Source: Limimonas halophila (lineage in GTDB: Bacteria; Pseudomonadota; Alphaproteobacteria; Kiloniellales; Rhodovibrionaceae). Taken from it: a stretch of DNA of 64,000 nucleotides. The translations under genes and the position numbers were made by a program. Shown here piece after piece: positions 18,811 to 27,138 of this stretch (the first letter of the stretch is position 1; the number at the start of each line of letters is the position of its first letter). Under the pieces are notes generated by a model that ran no database searches, was not told where the DNA came from, and worked only from the letters and a program-made list of their open reading frames with translations. Location: contig NZ_FNCE01000002.1 of NCBI RefSeq assembly GCF_900100655.1, forward strand, positions 476,937 through 540,936. The letters are read 5' to 3'.

Positions 18811-19895
18811 GTCTCGGAGTCCACCGCTTGCTGGGTCTGGCGGGCCTCGGGCTCCAGCACCTTGGTGCGGTACTGCTGGACGGCGAAGCGCACGCCCACA
18901 CCGATCACGGCCGCGCCCGGCACGGCAATCAACACGCCCACGAGGCCGAACAAAACGCCCCCCGCCATGACCGCGAAGATGACCCACACCGGGTGCAGGC
19001 CCACGCGCTCACCAACCAGCAGCGGGTGCAGCACGTTGCCTTCCAGGAACTGCCCCGCGAAGTAGATGACCGCGATCACCGCCACCATCAGGTAGCTGTC
19101 GAACTGCGCCAGCGCCATGCCCACCGAGGCCAGCAACCCCACGAACGCGCCCAGGAAGGGCACGAAGGAGATGAGCCCCGAAACCAGCCCGATCACGAGC
19201 CCGAACTTCAGCCCGGCGGCCGTCAGCCCGATGGCATAGAAGGCGCCCAGCACCAGGCACACGGTTCCGACCCCGCGCACGAAGCCGGCCAGCTTGCGGT
19301 CGACTTCGCGCAGCTGTTCCCGGATCGTGTCGGCATAGGCCGGCGGCAGCAGGGAATCCGCCTCCCCCATCAGCACATCCCAGTCGCGCAGCAGGTAGAA
19401 GGCGACAATGGGTGTGATGAGCAGCAGCGAGAGCACGTGGAACAGCGCGAAGCCGCCGGTGACGACATTGCGAACGATCCCCGTGACCCATTTCGTCAGG
19501 CGCTCCTGAGAACCGGTGAGGAACTGCTGGATCTGGTCGAGCACGAAGGGATCGAGCTGCGCCTCCATGAGCTGCGACAGCTCCACGACGCGCGCGCGCA
19601 GTTGCTCGAAGTAGGACGGCAGCTGACGGAAGAGCTGCGTCACCTCCCCGGCCACGAGCGGCACGATCAGCCCAAGGACCAGCCCCACCAGGACGATGAA
19701 GAGCAGCGTCACCACGGAGGTCGCCAGCGTGCGCGACAGCCCGACGGCCTGCAGCCGGTCGCACACCGGGTCCAGGAAGTAGGCCACCGCCATGCCGATG
19801 ACGAAGGGCGGCAGGATGCTTTGAAACGCCCAGATCAGGGCGAAGAAGAAAAGCAGCGCGGCGCCGACCCAGATGAGCTGGCGCGGCGGGGTCAT
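18807..19895 (-). CDS. AI-2E transporter (PerM) family membrane protein
   Basis: A 362-residue polytopic inner-membrane protein of the AI-2E/PerM family. It has an N-terminal helix pair (LIWVGAALLFFFALIWAF, then PFVIGMAVAYFLDPVCDRL), a long periplasmic/amphipathic stretch around residues 85-140, and a cluster of hydrophobic helices towards the C-terminus (FGLVIGLVSGLISFVPFLGA). Family members have been linked to autoinducer-2 export, Na+/H+ antiport and other roles, so the substrate is open. It overlaps the downstream hdaA start and, by four bases, the upstream phosphatidyltransferase stop, giving a tightly coupled minus-strand operon. Confidence 0.85.
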   Translation of the reverse strand: MTPPRQLIWVGAALLFFFALIWAFQSILPPFVIGMAVAYFLDPVCDRLQAVGLSRTLATSVVTLLFIVLVGLVLGLIVPLVAGEVTQLFRQLPSYFEQLRARVVELSQLMEAQLDPFVLDQIQQFLTGSQERLTKWVTGIVRNVVTGGFALFHVLSLLLITPIVAFYLLRDWDVLMGEADSLLPPAYADTIREQLREVDRKLAGFVRGVGTVCLVLGAFYAIGLTAAGLKFGLVIGLVSGLISFVPFLGAFVGLLASVGMALAQFDSYLMVAVIAVIYFAGQFLEGNVLHPLLVGERVGLHPVWVIFAVMAGGVLFGLVGVLIAVPGAAVIGVGVRFAVQQYRTKVLEPEARQTQQAVDSET

Positions 19896-20455
19896 CCGGC
19901 CTCCTCGTGCTCATGCGCCAGGACCCGGCGGCTCCACCCCCACACGTACGCGGCCCCGGAGGCGACGGTGGTGGCCGCGACCACGTAGAGCATCGTTTCG
20001 GTGACGACCGGCACGCCGATGCCGGGGCCGAGCTGCGCCAGCACCAGCCCCGCGAACACGATCTGCGCGCCCGTGTTGAGCTTGCTGATCGGCAGCGGTT
20101 CCATGGTCAGGCTGTGCGTCAGCGCGTGGTACACGGCGGCCCCCAGCACGATCAGGACGTCCCGGAACACCACGAGGATCACCAGCCACAGCGGGATCGC
20201 CCCGGTGTGGCCGAGCGTGACGTAGACCGCGACCATCAGGCCCTTGTCCGCGATCGGGTCGAGGAAGGCCCCCAGCCGCGAGGCCGCGTTCAGCCGTTTG
20301 GCCAGGATGCCGTCCAGCGCGTCCGACAGCCCGGCGGCCACGAAGACCCAGAACGCATGGGCGTACATCCCCACAAGGAGAACGTACACCATCACAGGAA
20401 CAGCGAGCACACGCGCGAACGTCAACACCATGGGCAGGGCGGCGCGCCGCGGCAT
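19892..20455 (-). CDS. CDP-alcohol phosphatidyltransferase
   Basis: A 187-residue integral membrane enzyme joining a CDP-diacylglycerol or CDP-alcohol to an acceptor, probably in phospholipid synthesis. The family signature is visible in SDALDGILAKRL...GAFLDPIADK: the two DG aspartates and the two downstream aspartates are intact, with Lys in place of the usual Arg after Ala. About five hydrophobic segments cover the remainder. It resembles PgsA-type enzymes in length, but substrate assignment is not secure. Four-base overlap with the perM-like gene; six bases separate it from the DUF2066 gene upstream. Confidence 0.85.
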   Translation of the reverse strand: MPRRAALPMVLTFARVLAVPVMVYVLLVGMYAHAFWVFVAAGLSDALDGILAKRLNAASRLGAFLDPIADKGLMVAVYVTLGHTGAIPLWLVILVVFRDVLIVLGAAVYHALTHSLTMEPLPISKLNTGAQIVFAGLVLAQLGPGIGVPVVTETMLYVVAATTVASGAAYVWGWSRRVLAHEHEEAG

Positions 20456-20460
20456 GCGCC

Positions 20461-21615
20461 TCAGCCCCCGGCGGCGGGCGTGCCGTCCCCGATCGCGGGC
20501 TCGGCGACCGCGCCCGCCGGCCGCAGCACGGACAGCCCGTCTGTTTCGGCGGCCGGCGTCAGTTGCAGGCCGTTCTGGCTCAACGCCACGCCGAGTTGGT
20601 CCCGGTCGCCGAAGTACACCAAGCGTACGTCTGCCCCGGTTCGGGCCATCCTTTCCACCTGAACCCGCGCGACCACGGGCACGTCCGCGAGCCGGCGGCG
20701 CACCCGCACCCAGTCGTCGAGGCCGCTCAACGGCACATGGACAGAGGTGGTGCGGCGCTGGTCGAATTGGAGGAGGTTGGCGCGCTTCCAGCGGTCCTGA
20801 ACGCGTCGCGCCACACGGTCGGCGGCGCGGTCGAACAGGGCCTCGCGCGATTCGCCCTCGCGCTGGTTTACGGTGAAGGCGAAGCTCTCGGGCCGCCCGT
20901 CGCCCGGAATCAGGGTGTTGGCGGTGCGCACCGCCGCCGTGCCGGCCTCGGGCTCGCCCGCGATCACGGCGCGCGTGACCAGCGTCTTGGCGGCGTCGTA
21001 ACGCTCGGCGATCGCGCGCACGGGCTCACCCGCGTGGGTCAACGCCTCCTCGGCGGAAATGGCCTGGATGTCGCCCAGATCGCCCAGCGGCACGGCGAAG
21101 GGAACGAGGCCGGTGTCGTTCGGCCGCCGCACCCACGCCTGACGCCACGGGTTGGGATCGGCCCAAAGCACCGAATCCGAGCGCGAGCCGAACAGCGCCA
21201 GCACCACGGTGGGCTGGCTGCGCGTCTCGGCGAAGGGAACCTGATTGTCCCGCAGGAAGCTCCGAACGGCCGCGCGCTGGAAGCTGAACGTCAGCTCGCC
21301 GATATAGCGCACGTCCGACGTCTGGGAGGTGTTGATTTCGAAGCTGCTGACCAGCCCGTTCAGGCGATCCTGCGACACCTGGGGGAGCGCGCTCAGGCGG
21401 TCGTGCGGCACGATCCGCCGCATCAGGCGGTCGAAGGCCGTGCGGTGGGCCTTCGCCAGCGCCTGCTGGCGGGCCTTGGCCGCGGATTCCGCGCGCACGT
21501 CCACCTTCACCGTCTCGACGGTGTAGACGTCGCCGGCGGCCAGTGCCGGTCCGGCCACGGCGGCGAGCACCGCCACGGCGATCATCGTGCTGAGCCAGGT
21601 GCCCAGGCGCGGCAT
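20461..21615 (-). CDS. Exported DUF2066 domain protein
   Basis: A 384-residue secreted or periplasmic protein. A signal peptide covers about residues 1-27 (hydrophobic STMIAVAVLAAVAGPALA, likely cleavage after ALAA). The mature part begins DVYTVETVKVDVRAESAAKA and matches the DUF2066 family as I recall it, which often sits beside the phosphatidyltransferase-perM-hda genes in proteobacteria. No catalytic motif is recognised. The ATG at 21615 is selected because it is directly followed by the signal peptide; the longer open frame reaching 22752 is antisense to purM. First gene of the four-gene minus-strand operon and divergent from purM. Confidence 0.8.
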   Translation of the reverse strand: MPRLGTWLSTMIAVAVLAAVAGPALAAGDVYTVETVKVDVRAESAAKARQQALAKAHRTAFDRLMRRIVPHDRLSALPQVSQDRLNGLVSSFEINTSQTSDVRYIGELTFSFQRAAVRSFLRDNQVPFAETRSQPTVVLALFGSRSDSVLWADPNPWRQAWVRRPNDTGLVPFAVPLGDLGDIQAISAEEALTHAGEPVRAIAERYDAAKTLVTRAVIAGEPEAGTAAVRTANTLIPGDGRPESFAFTVNQREGESREALFDRAADRVARRVQDRWKRANLLQFDQRRTTSVHVPLSGLDDWVRVRRRLADVPVVARVQVERMARTGADVRLVYFGDRDQLGVALSQNGLQLTPAAETDGLSVLRPAGAVAEPAIGDGTPAAGG

Positions 21616-21768
21616 TGCATCGTGTCCCGCAAGCAGTATCGTCCCGCCGCAGTCGGCAGGCGCGCCATCGTCGCTGCTCTCGCCCCGCCACTCAAGGCCG
21701 GGGCGAAGACGGCCGCCGATGCCGGGACATCGATCACCCGCCCAACACACTGAAAGGGACGCGCCGGG

Positions 21769-22833
21769 ATGAGCGGCCCGAGCTACAAGGACGCCGGCGT
21801 GGACATCGACGCCGGCAACGCGCTGGTGGACGCGATCAAGCCGCTTGCTGCGAGCACGCAGCGCCCCGGGACGATGACCGGCCTGGGCAGCTTCGGTGCG
21901 CTCTTCGACCCCAAGGCGGCGGGCTTCACGGACCCCATCCTGGTTGCGGCCACCGACGGTGTGGGCACGAAGCTGAAGCTGGCCGGCGCGACCGAGCGCC
22001 ACGACAGCATCGGCGTGGACCTCGTGGCCATGTGCGTCAACGACCTCGTGGTCCAGGGCGCGCAGCCCCTCTTTTTCCTCGACTACTACGCCGCCGGGAA
22101 GTTGGAGCTGGAAACTGGCCGCGCCGTCGTCGACGGCATCGCCGCCGGCTGCCGCACGGCGGGCTGCGCGCTCATCGGCGGGGAAACCGCGGAGATGCCG
22201 GGCGTCTACGCGGCCGGCGACTACGACCTCGCGGGCTTCGCCGTCGGCGCCGCCGAGCGCAGCGAGCTGGTGACTGGGGATGCGGCGCACGAGGGCGACG
22301 TGGTGCTCGGCCTCGCGGCGGACGGCGTGCACGCCAACGGCTTCTCCCTGGTGCGCAAGGTCGTGGCCGACACCGGCGCGGCCCTCGACGCGCCCGCCCC
22401 CTTCGCGGCGGACCGGGCGCTCGGCGACGCGCTGATGACGCCGACGCGCATCTACGTGCCGTCCGTGCTGGCGGCGCTGCGCGCGGGCGGCGTGCGCGCG
22501 ATGGCCCACATCACCGGCGGCGGGCTGCCCGAAAACGCGGCGCGCATGCTGCCGGACGGCCTGGGCGTGGACCTGGACGCCGCCGCGTGGCCCCTGCCGC
22601 CCGTGATGGCGTGGCTGCGCGAGGCGGGCGGCATCGAGGCCACGGAAATGCTGCGCACCTTCAACTGCGGCATCGGCTTCACGCTGTGCGTGCGCCCGGA
22701 CGCCGCCGACGCCGTGACGGCCGCGCTGCAGCAGGCGGGCGAGACCGTGCACAGCATCGGCACCGTCGTTCGCCGCGACGCGGACGCCGCCCGCGTTCAG
22801 ACCGCGAACCTGGAGGCCGCATGGCGCGCGTGA
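21769..22833 (+). CDS. purM: Phosphoribosylformylglycinamidine cyclo-ligase
   Basis: A 354-residue AIR synthetase, converting formylglycinamidine ribotide and ATP to aminoimidazole ribotide in purine synthesis. Family motifs include [12 protein letters not shown], the acidic metal segment [26 protein letters not shown], and [17 protein letters not shown]. The length is typical. The purN start lies inside the last 13 bases of this gene, so the two are coupled. Confidence 0.97.
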   Translation: MSGPSYKDAGVDIDAGNALVDAIKPLAASTQRPGTMTGLGSFGALFDPKAAGFTDPILVAATDGVGTKLKLAGATERHDSIGVDLVAMCVNDLVVQGAQPLFFLDYYAAGKLELETGRAVVDGIAAGCRTAGCALIGGETAEMPGVYAAGDYDLAGFAVGAAERSELVTGDAAHEGDVVLGLAADGVHANGFSLVRKVVADTGAALDAPAPFAADRALGDALMTPTRIYVPSVLAALRAGGVRAMAHITGGGLPENAARMLPDGLGVDLDAAAWPLPPVMAWLREAGGIEATEMLRTFNCGIGFTLCVRPDAADAVTAALQQAGETVHSIGTVVRRDADAARVQTANLEAAWRA

Positions 22834-23471
22834 AGGTCGGCGTCCTCATCTCGGGGCGCGGCAGCAACCTCAAGGCCCTGATCGAAGCCGCGCGGGATCC
22901 CGCCTACCCGGCCGAGATCGCCCACGTGATCTCGAACCGGCCCGACGCGCCGGGCCTGGATTATGCCGAGGACCACGGCATCGCGACCGAGGTGATCGAC
23001 CACACGCGCTTCGCCGGCCGCCCCGGCTTCGAGGCGGCGCTGACGGACTCCCTGACGAGTGCCGGGGTCGAGCTGGTCTGCCTCGCCGGCTTCATGCGCG
23101 TGCTCACGGCCGAGTTCGTGGATCAGTGGGCGAACCGTGTCCTCAACATCCACCCCTCGCTGCTGCCCGCCTTCCCCGGCACGGACACGCACCGGCAGGC
23201 CCTGGCGGCGGGCGTGACGATCACCGGCTGCACGGTGCACCTCGTCAGCGAGGCCGTGGACGGCGGCCCCATCGTCGGTCAGGCCGCGGTGCCGGTGCAT
23301 CCCGGCGACACGCCGGACACCCTGGGCGCGCGCGTGCGCGCCGCCGAGCACCGGCTGTATCCGCACTGCCTGGCACAGATGGCCGCCGGCAAGGTGCGCG
23401 TGATCGGCCACGGCGTCGAGATCGCGGACCGGACAGTGCCGGACGGCGTTCTCTACAATCCCGGTGTTTGA
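22821..23471 (+). CDS. purN: Phosphoribosylglycinamide formyltransferase
   Basis: A 216-residue GAR transformylase using 10-formyltetrahydrofolate. [17 protein letters not shown] at the N-terminus binds the phosphate, [12 protein letters not shown] holds the catalytic Asn-His pair, and [17 protein letters not shown] carries the catalytic Asp. The ATG at 22821 overlaps purM by 13 bases in a different frame; the in-frame open region upstream is only a shadow. A small membrane-protein gene follows after 65 bases and may share the transcript. Confidence 0.96.
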   Translation: MARVKVGVLISGRGSNLKALIEAARDPAYPAEIAHVISNRPDAPGLDYAEDHGIATEVIDHTRFAGRPGFEAALTDSLTSAGVELVCLAGFMRVLTAEFVDQWANRVLNIHPSLLPAFPGTDTHRQALAAGVTITGCTVHLVSEAVDGGPIVGQAAVPVHPGDTPDTLGARVRAAEHRLYPHCLAQMAAGKVRVIGHGVEIADRTVPDGVLYNPGV

Positions 23472-23536
23472 CCCTTGCCCACCCTGCCGGACGCGGGCTA
23501 TGCGTTGCCGCAGCGCACGGACGGCGGGTGATCACC

Positions 23537-23719
23537 ATGACCGATCCGAACAGGGCCAACGAGAACACGGAGCACGGGCCGATGGCATCGGAGACGACGG
23601 AGTTCAAGGAGCTGGAGCGCGAGCGCAAGACCACGTTCGGCGGCGTGATGAAGCTGCTCGCCTATTCCAGTGCCGCCATCGCGATCGTGCTGGCGCTGAT
23701 GTTCATCTTCCTCACCTAA
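23537..23719 (+). CDS. Small membrane protein, possible aa3-type cytochrome c oxidase subunit IV
   Basis: A 60-residue protein: a charged N-terminus with EHGPM (about 13-17), then TTFGGVMKLLAY and a single hydrophobic helix to the C-terminus (SAAIAIVLALMFIFLT). The HG-x-M motif followed by TF-x-G-x-x-K and one transmembrane helix resembles the bacterial aa3 oxidase subunit IV family, although the spacing between the two parts is longer than in the examples I recall. It is not beside oxidase genes; it trails purN. The family assignment is a motif-based inference; the coding call itself is supported by the clean TM segment and length. Confidence 0.6.
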   Translation: MTDPNRANENTEHGPMASETTEFKELERERKTTFGGVMKLLAYSSAAIAIVLALMFIFLT

Positions 23720-24172
23720 CCAACTGGGGCCAGTTGGATCGCATCCGTTCGCGGTTCTGAGCGGATAGCTCCGGCCATAACGTACCCTCGACGGCGGGTT
23801 GGCGGGAGTTCGCCGCGTGGCTGAACGCCCGCTGCGCATTTGTTGAACCTCCCGCGTAGCGCCCCGTCGACGCGCCGGGAATGGCGGATTAAGTCTTTTC
23901 CGGACTGAACGCCATGGCGTTACCCCAAGACGGGGTATCGGGGTCAACACGGGAGGGGCGGCTGGCTTGCAAGATCGGGGTCTTGCAACGAGGGCGGGAG
24001 AATGCCGCAGCACAGCGTAAAGCCGGGCGCGAAACACAGGACGTACTCGTCTGGACGCGAGAAATCGCGCCCATCCATTGGAAACGAGGGTGTGGTCACC
24101 GGGCGCAACGCCGGTGTCCAGCCACCCCCGTTGCCAACTGACCGCTAAAGTGCGCTCACTTTTAAAGTGCGC
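23720..24172. other. 453-base gap rich in inverted repeats
   Basis: No convincing gene; a 75-codon plus-strand frame (23914-24141) lacks recognisable features. The gap holds a series of dyads: CCAACTGG/CCAGTTGG (23722-23739), the 14-base palindrome AACGCCATGGCGTT (23908-23921), TACCCC/GGGGTA (23921-23937), TTGCAAGA/TCTTGCAA (23967-23988), and a larger imperfect stem from 24083 to 24132 with a perfect inner CACCGG/CCGGTG. Twin ndk-end hairpins follow. This could be a structured RNA or a set of transcript ends; no known RNA family was recognised. Confidence 0.45.
23722..23739 (+). terminator. Inverted repeat after the 60-residue membrane protein gene
   Basis: An 8-bp stem, CCAACTGG/CCAGTTGG, with only two bases between the arms, two bases after the stop. 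There is no T-tract after it, so intrinsic termination is uncertain; it may be a protein-binding palindrome or an RNA-stabilising end. Confidence 0.35.
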
Positions 24173-24179
24173 TCACTTT
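24147..24179 (-). terminator. Tandem hairpins at the end of ndk
   Basis: Two copies of AAAGTG-CGCT-CACTTT, at 24147-24162 and 24164-24179, each a 6-bp stem with a 4-base loop. The ndk-proximal copy includes the last ndk codon and stop; the second copy is just beyond. Read on the minus strand the second copy is flanked by A/T runs, consistent with a weak terminator. The 17-base unit looks like a tandem duplication of the gene end. Confidence 0.5.
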
Positions 24180-24595
24180 ACGATGTCGACGTCGGCGAAG
24201 AAGAACTTCACCTCGGCGGCGGCCGTCTCGGGGCTGTCGGAGCCGTGGACGGAGTTCTTCTCGATGTCGTAGGCGAAGTCCGCGCGGATCGTGCCCTCGG
24301 CGGCTTCCTTGGGGTTGGTGGCGCCCATGATCTCGCGGTTCTTCTCGATGGCGTTCTCGCCTTCCAGGACCTGGACGACGATGGGGCCGGAGGTCATGAA
24401 GCCGACCAGGGAGTCGAAGAAGGAGCGCTCCTTGTGGACGGCGTAGAACGCCTCCGCCTGCTCGCGCGTCAGGCGCGTGCGGCGCTGCGCCACGATGCGC
24501 AGGCCCGCATCCTCGAAGCGCTGGTTGATCTTGCCGGTGATGTTCCGCTCGGTCGCGTCCGGCTTGATGATGGACAGCGTGCGCTCGACGGCCAT
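24173..24595 (-). CDS. ndk: Nucleoside diphosphate kinase
   Basis: A 140-residue enzyme that equalises nucleoside di- and triphosphate pools through a phosphohistidine intermediate. The N-terminus [20 protein letters not shown], the arginine-rich nucleotide site, and the active-site segment [19 protein letters not shown] with the catalytic His and the serine doublet are all intact, and the length is standard. Its ATG (24595) faces the divergent ABC-F gene across 176 bases, which contain a strong GC hairpin at 24653-24679. Confidence 0.97.
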   Translation of the reverse strand: MAVERTLSIIKPDATERNITGKINQRFEDAGLRIVAQRRTRLTREQAEAFYAVHKERSFFDSLVGFMTSGPIVVQVLEGENAIEKNREIMGATNPKEAAEGTIRADFAYDIEKNSVHGSDSPETAAAEVKFFFADVDIVK

Positions 24596-24652
24596 CTGCC
24601 GCGGCCTCCTTTCCGGTTGGGTTCGGGACGGGTCCCATCAAGGGGTCGATCG

Positions 24653-24679
24653 GCGGGCGCGGCTTCGGCCCGCGCCCGC
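24653..24679. repeat. Strong GC hairpin with TTCG loop between ndk and the ABC-F gene
   Basis: GCGGGCGCGG (24653-24662) pairs with CCGCGCCCGC (24670-24679); an alternative fold with one bulged base closes a CTTCGG tetraloop. It lies in the divergent intergenic region, about 60 bases upstream of the ndk ATG and about 90 bases upstream of the ABC-F ATG. On either transcript it could act as a 5' leader structure. Function unknown. Confidence 0.4.
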
Positions 24680-24771
24680 AAAGCCGCCGGGGTTATAGCC
24701 GCGCACCCGCGCAGCGACAAGCGCACCCCGGTTTCCGCCCGTGCAGCCAGCGTGCTACATCCCCGCGCGCC

Positions 24772-26655
24772 ATGCTGACCATTCGCGACCTCACCTACCG
24801 TGTCGAAGGCCGCACCCTGTTCCAGGGCGCGACGGCGACCATCCAGAGCGGCGAGCACGTCGGCCTCGTCGGGCGCAACGGCACCGGCAAGTCGACGCTG
24901 CTGCGCCTGATCGCGGGCGACCTGCAAGCCGACGGCGGCGGCGTCGAGATCGGCGGCGGCGCGCGGATGGGCTATCTGCGCCAGGAAGCGCCGGGCGGCG
25001 AGCGGAGCCTGATCGACACCGTGCTGGCCGCCGACACCGAGCGCGCGCACCTGCTGGCCGAGGCGGAGACGGCCACCGACCCCGAGCGCATCGCGGAGAT
25101 CCACACGCGCCTGAACGACATCGGCGCGCACGCCGCACCCGGCCGGGCGGCGCGGCTGCTGGCGGGGCTGGGCTTCAGCGAAGCGGCGCAACAGCGCCCG
25201 TGCTCGGCGTTTTCGGGCGGCTGGCGCATGCGCGTCGCGCTGGCGGCGCTGCTGTTCTCCGAGCCGGACATCCTGCTGCTGGACGAGCCGACCAACCACC
25301 TGGACCTGGAATCGGCGATCTGGCTGGAAAACTACCTCAAGTCCTGGTCGGGCACGCTGGTGCTGGTCAGCCACGACCGCGAGCTGCTCAACAGCGTGCC
25401 GCACAAGATCGCGCACCTGGAAGGCGGCGCGCTCACGCTCTACCAGGGCGGCTACGACCGCTTCGAGCGCACGCGGCGCGAGCGCCTGGAACGCCTCCAG
25501 CACATGGCCGAGGAGCAGGAAAAGGAACGCCAGCGCATCATGGCGTTCGTGAACCGCTTCCGCGCCAACGCCAACCGCGCCAGCCAGGCGCAGTCGCGCC
25601 TGAAGAAGCTGGAAAAGATGGAGCCCATGGCGCCGGTGCTGTCGCAGAAGGCGACGCGCTTCGAGTTCCCGGAGCCGGCGCAGCTTCCGCCGCCGCTGAT
25701 CGCGCTGGACGGCGTCGCCGTCGGCTACGACCCGGCCAAGCCCGTGCTCACCCAGCTCAACCAGCGCGTCGACCAGGACGACCGCATCGCCCTGCTGGGC
25801 ATGAACGGCAACGGCAAGACGACCTTCGCGCGGCTGCTGGCCGGGCGGCTGGACGGGCTCTCGGGCACGGTGACGCGCCATCCCGACCTGCGCGTGGGCT
25901 ACTTCTCGCAGGACCAGGCCGACGAGCTGGAGCTGGACGGCACGCCGCTCAGCCACATGGCGGCGCTCATGCCGGGCGCGAGCCCGACGCAGCTGCGCAG
26001 CCACCTGGGCCGCTTCGGCTTCACCGGGGAGATGGCGGATCAGGCGGTGCGCAAGCTCTCCGGCGGGGAGAAGGCGCGGCTGCTGTTCGCGCTCATCACG
26101 CGCGATGCGCCGCAGCTCCTGATCCTGGACGAGCCCACCAACCACCTGGACATCGAGGCGCGCGACGCCCTGGTGGAGGCGCTGAACGCCTACCAGGGCG
26201 CGGTGGTGCTGATCTCCCACGACCCGCACCTGCTCGACCTCGTGGCCGACCGGCTGTGGCTGGTGGGCGACGGCTCGGTGCGCGCCTTTGACGGCGACCT
26301 CGCGGCCTACCGCCAGTTCATCCTGGAGCGCGGGCGCGCCGACCGTCGGGGCGAAGCGGAGAAACCGGCCGCCGGCTCGGCCAGCAAGAAGGACAAGCGC
26401 AAGCAGGCCGCCGACCGGCGCGCGGCCAACGCCGAGCTGCGCAAGCGCGTGAAAGCGGCCGAGCGCGAGGTGGAGCGGCTGACGGCCGAGAAGGAGAAGC
26501 TGGAAGCGCGCCTCGCCGATCCGGGCATCTACGAGGATCCCACCGCCGACATCAGCGCGCTTCAGAAGCAGCTCGCCGAGGTGCAGGACAGCCTGGCAAA
26601 CGCCGAGGAGTCCTGGCTGGAGGCACAGGAAGCGCTGGAGGCCGGCTCGGCCTGA
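24772..26655 (+). CDS. ABC-F family ATPase
   Basis: A 627-residue soluble protein with two ABC cassettes and no membrane segments. Cassette 1 has Walker A GRNGTGKST (34-42) and signature FSGGWRMRVALAA followed by LLLDEPTNHLDLES; cassette 2 has GMNGNGKTT and LSGGEKARLLFAL with LLILDEPTNHLDIEA. The linker between them is the basic helical arm RRERLERLQHMAEEQEKERQ typical of ABC-F factors, and the C-terminus ends in a coiled coil rich in Lys/Glu. Such proteins act on ribosomes. The size and C-terminal coil resemble YheS/Uup types; the exact paralogue is not assigned. Confidence 0.92.
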   Translation: MLTIRDLTYRVEGRTLFQGATATIQSGEHVGLVGRNGTGKSTLLRLIAGDLQADGGGVEIGGGARMGYLRQEAPGGERSLIDTVLAADTERAHLLAEAETATDPERIAEIHTRLNDIGAHAAPGRAARLLAGLGFSEAAQQRPCSAFSGGWRMRVALAALLFSEPDILLLDEPTNHLDLESAIWLENYLKSWSGTLVLVSHDRELLNSVPHKIAHLEGGALTLYQGGYDRFERTRRERLERLQHMAEEQEKERQRIMAFVNRFRANANRASQAQSRLKKLEKMEPMAPVLSQKATRFEFPEPAQLPPPLIALDGVAVGYDPAKPVLTQLNQRVDQDDRIALLGMNGNGKTTFARLLAGRLDGLSGTVTRHPDLRVGYFSQDQADELELDGTPLSHMAALMPGASPTQLRSHLGRFGFTGEMADQAVRKLSGGEKARLLFALITRDAPQLLILDEPTNHLDIEARDALVEALNAYQGAVVLISHDPHLLDLVADRLWLVGDGSVRAFDGDLAAYRQFILERGRADRRGEAEKPAAGSASKKDKRKQAADRRAANAELRKRVKAAEREVERLTAEKEKLEARLADPGIYEDPTADISALQKQLAEVQDSLANAEESWLEAQEALEAGSA

Positions 26656-26662
26656 CCACGGC

Positions 26663-27103
26663 TCACGCGGCGGCGAACTTCTCCAGCAACGGGCGCGTGC
26701 CGCCCAGCTCGAAGCCGGCCTTTTCCGTGTCGTTCAGCACGTCCTCGATTTTGCGGCCGTGGTGGCGCACCTGCACCAGCGCCCACAGCAACGCCGAGCG
26801 CCCGCCGGTCTTGCAGTGGACCAGCACTGTTCCGTCGGCGTTGGCGAGCGCATCGGCCATCTGGTCGATCAGCTCGGGCGTTAGGTCCTGCACCGTCGCC
26901 AGCGGCAGATGGTGGTAGCTGAGCCCGTGCTGGCCGGCGAGCGCCTTGTTGCTGGTGGCATCGGGCTGGGTCGGCCCGCCCTCGCCGTCCGGGCGGTTGT
27001 TGACGATGGCGACGAAGCCGCGCTGGCGCGCGTCGACGATTTCGTTGCGGTCGATCTGGCCGCAGGCCGCGACCTGCTGGCTCAGCCACTTGGGATCGAG
27101 CAT
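26663..27103 (-). CDS. TIGR01244-type sulfurtransferase/phosphatase-fold protein
   Basis: A 146-residue protein with a dual-specificity-phosphatase-like fold. The active-site loop is LVHCKTGGRSALLWAL, that is Cys-x4-Arg, the loop length of rhodaneses rather than the Cys-x5-Arg of true phosphatases. This matches the small TIGR01244 family, often named beta-lactamase hydrolase-like or sulfurtransferase-like. Upstream conserved features are VDARQRGFVAIVNNRPDGE and the YHHLPL strand. The ATG at 27103 is 35 bases downstream of a halogenase-like gene on the same strand. Substrate unknown. Confidence 0.75.
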   Translation of the reverse strand: MLDPKWLSQQVAACGQIDRNEIVDARQRGFVAIVNNRPDGEGGPTQPDATSNKALAGQHGLSYHHLPLATVQDLTPELIDQMADALANADGTVLVHCKTGGRSALLWALVQVRHHGRKIEDVLNDTEKAGFELGGTRPLLEKFAAA

Positions 27104-27138
27104 GGAACGGAGGCTCCGGTGTCGGCGGTCTCGTGGGA

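Noticed and set aside
23914..24141. Possible 75-residue gene in the palindrome-rich gap
   Set aside because: No ribosome site, family similarity or sensible composition, and the frame crosses several stem-loops.
26663..27103. A classical protein-tyrosine or dual-specificity phosphatase
   Set aside because: The active loop has four residues between Cys and Arg instead of five, so a plain phosphatase name would be misleading.
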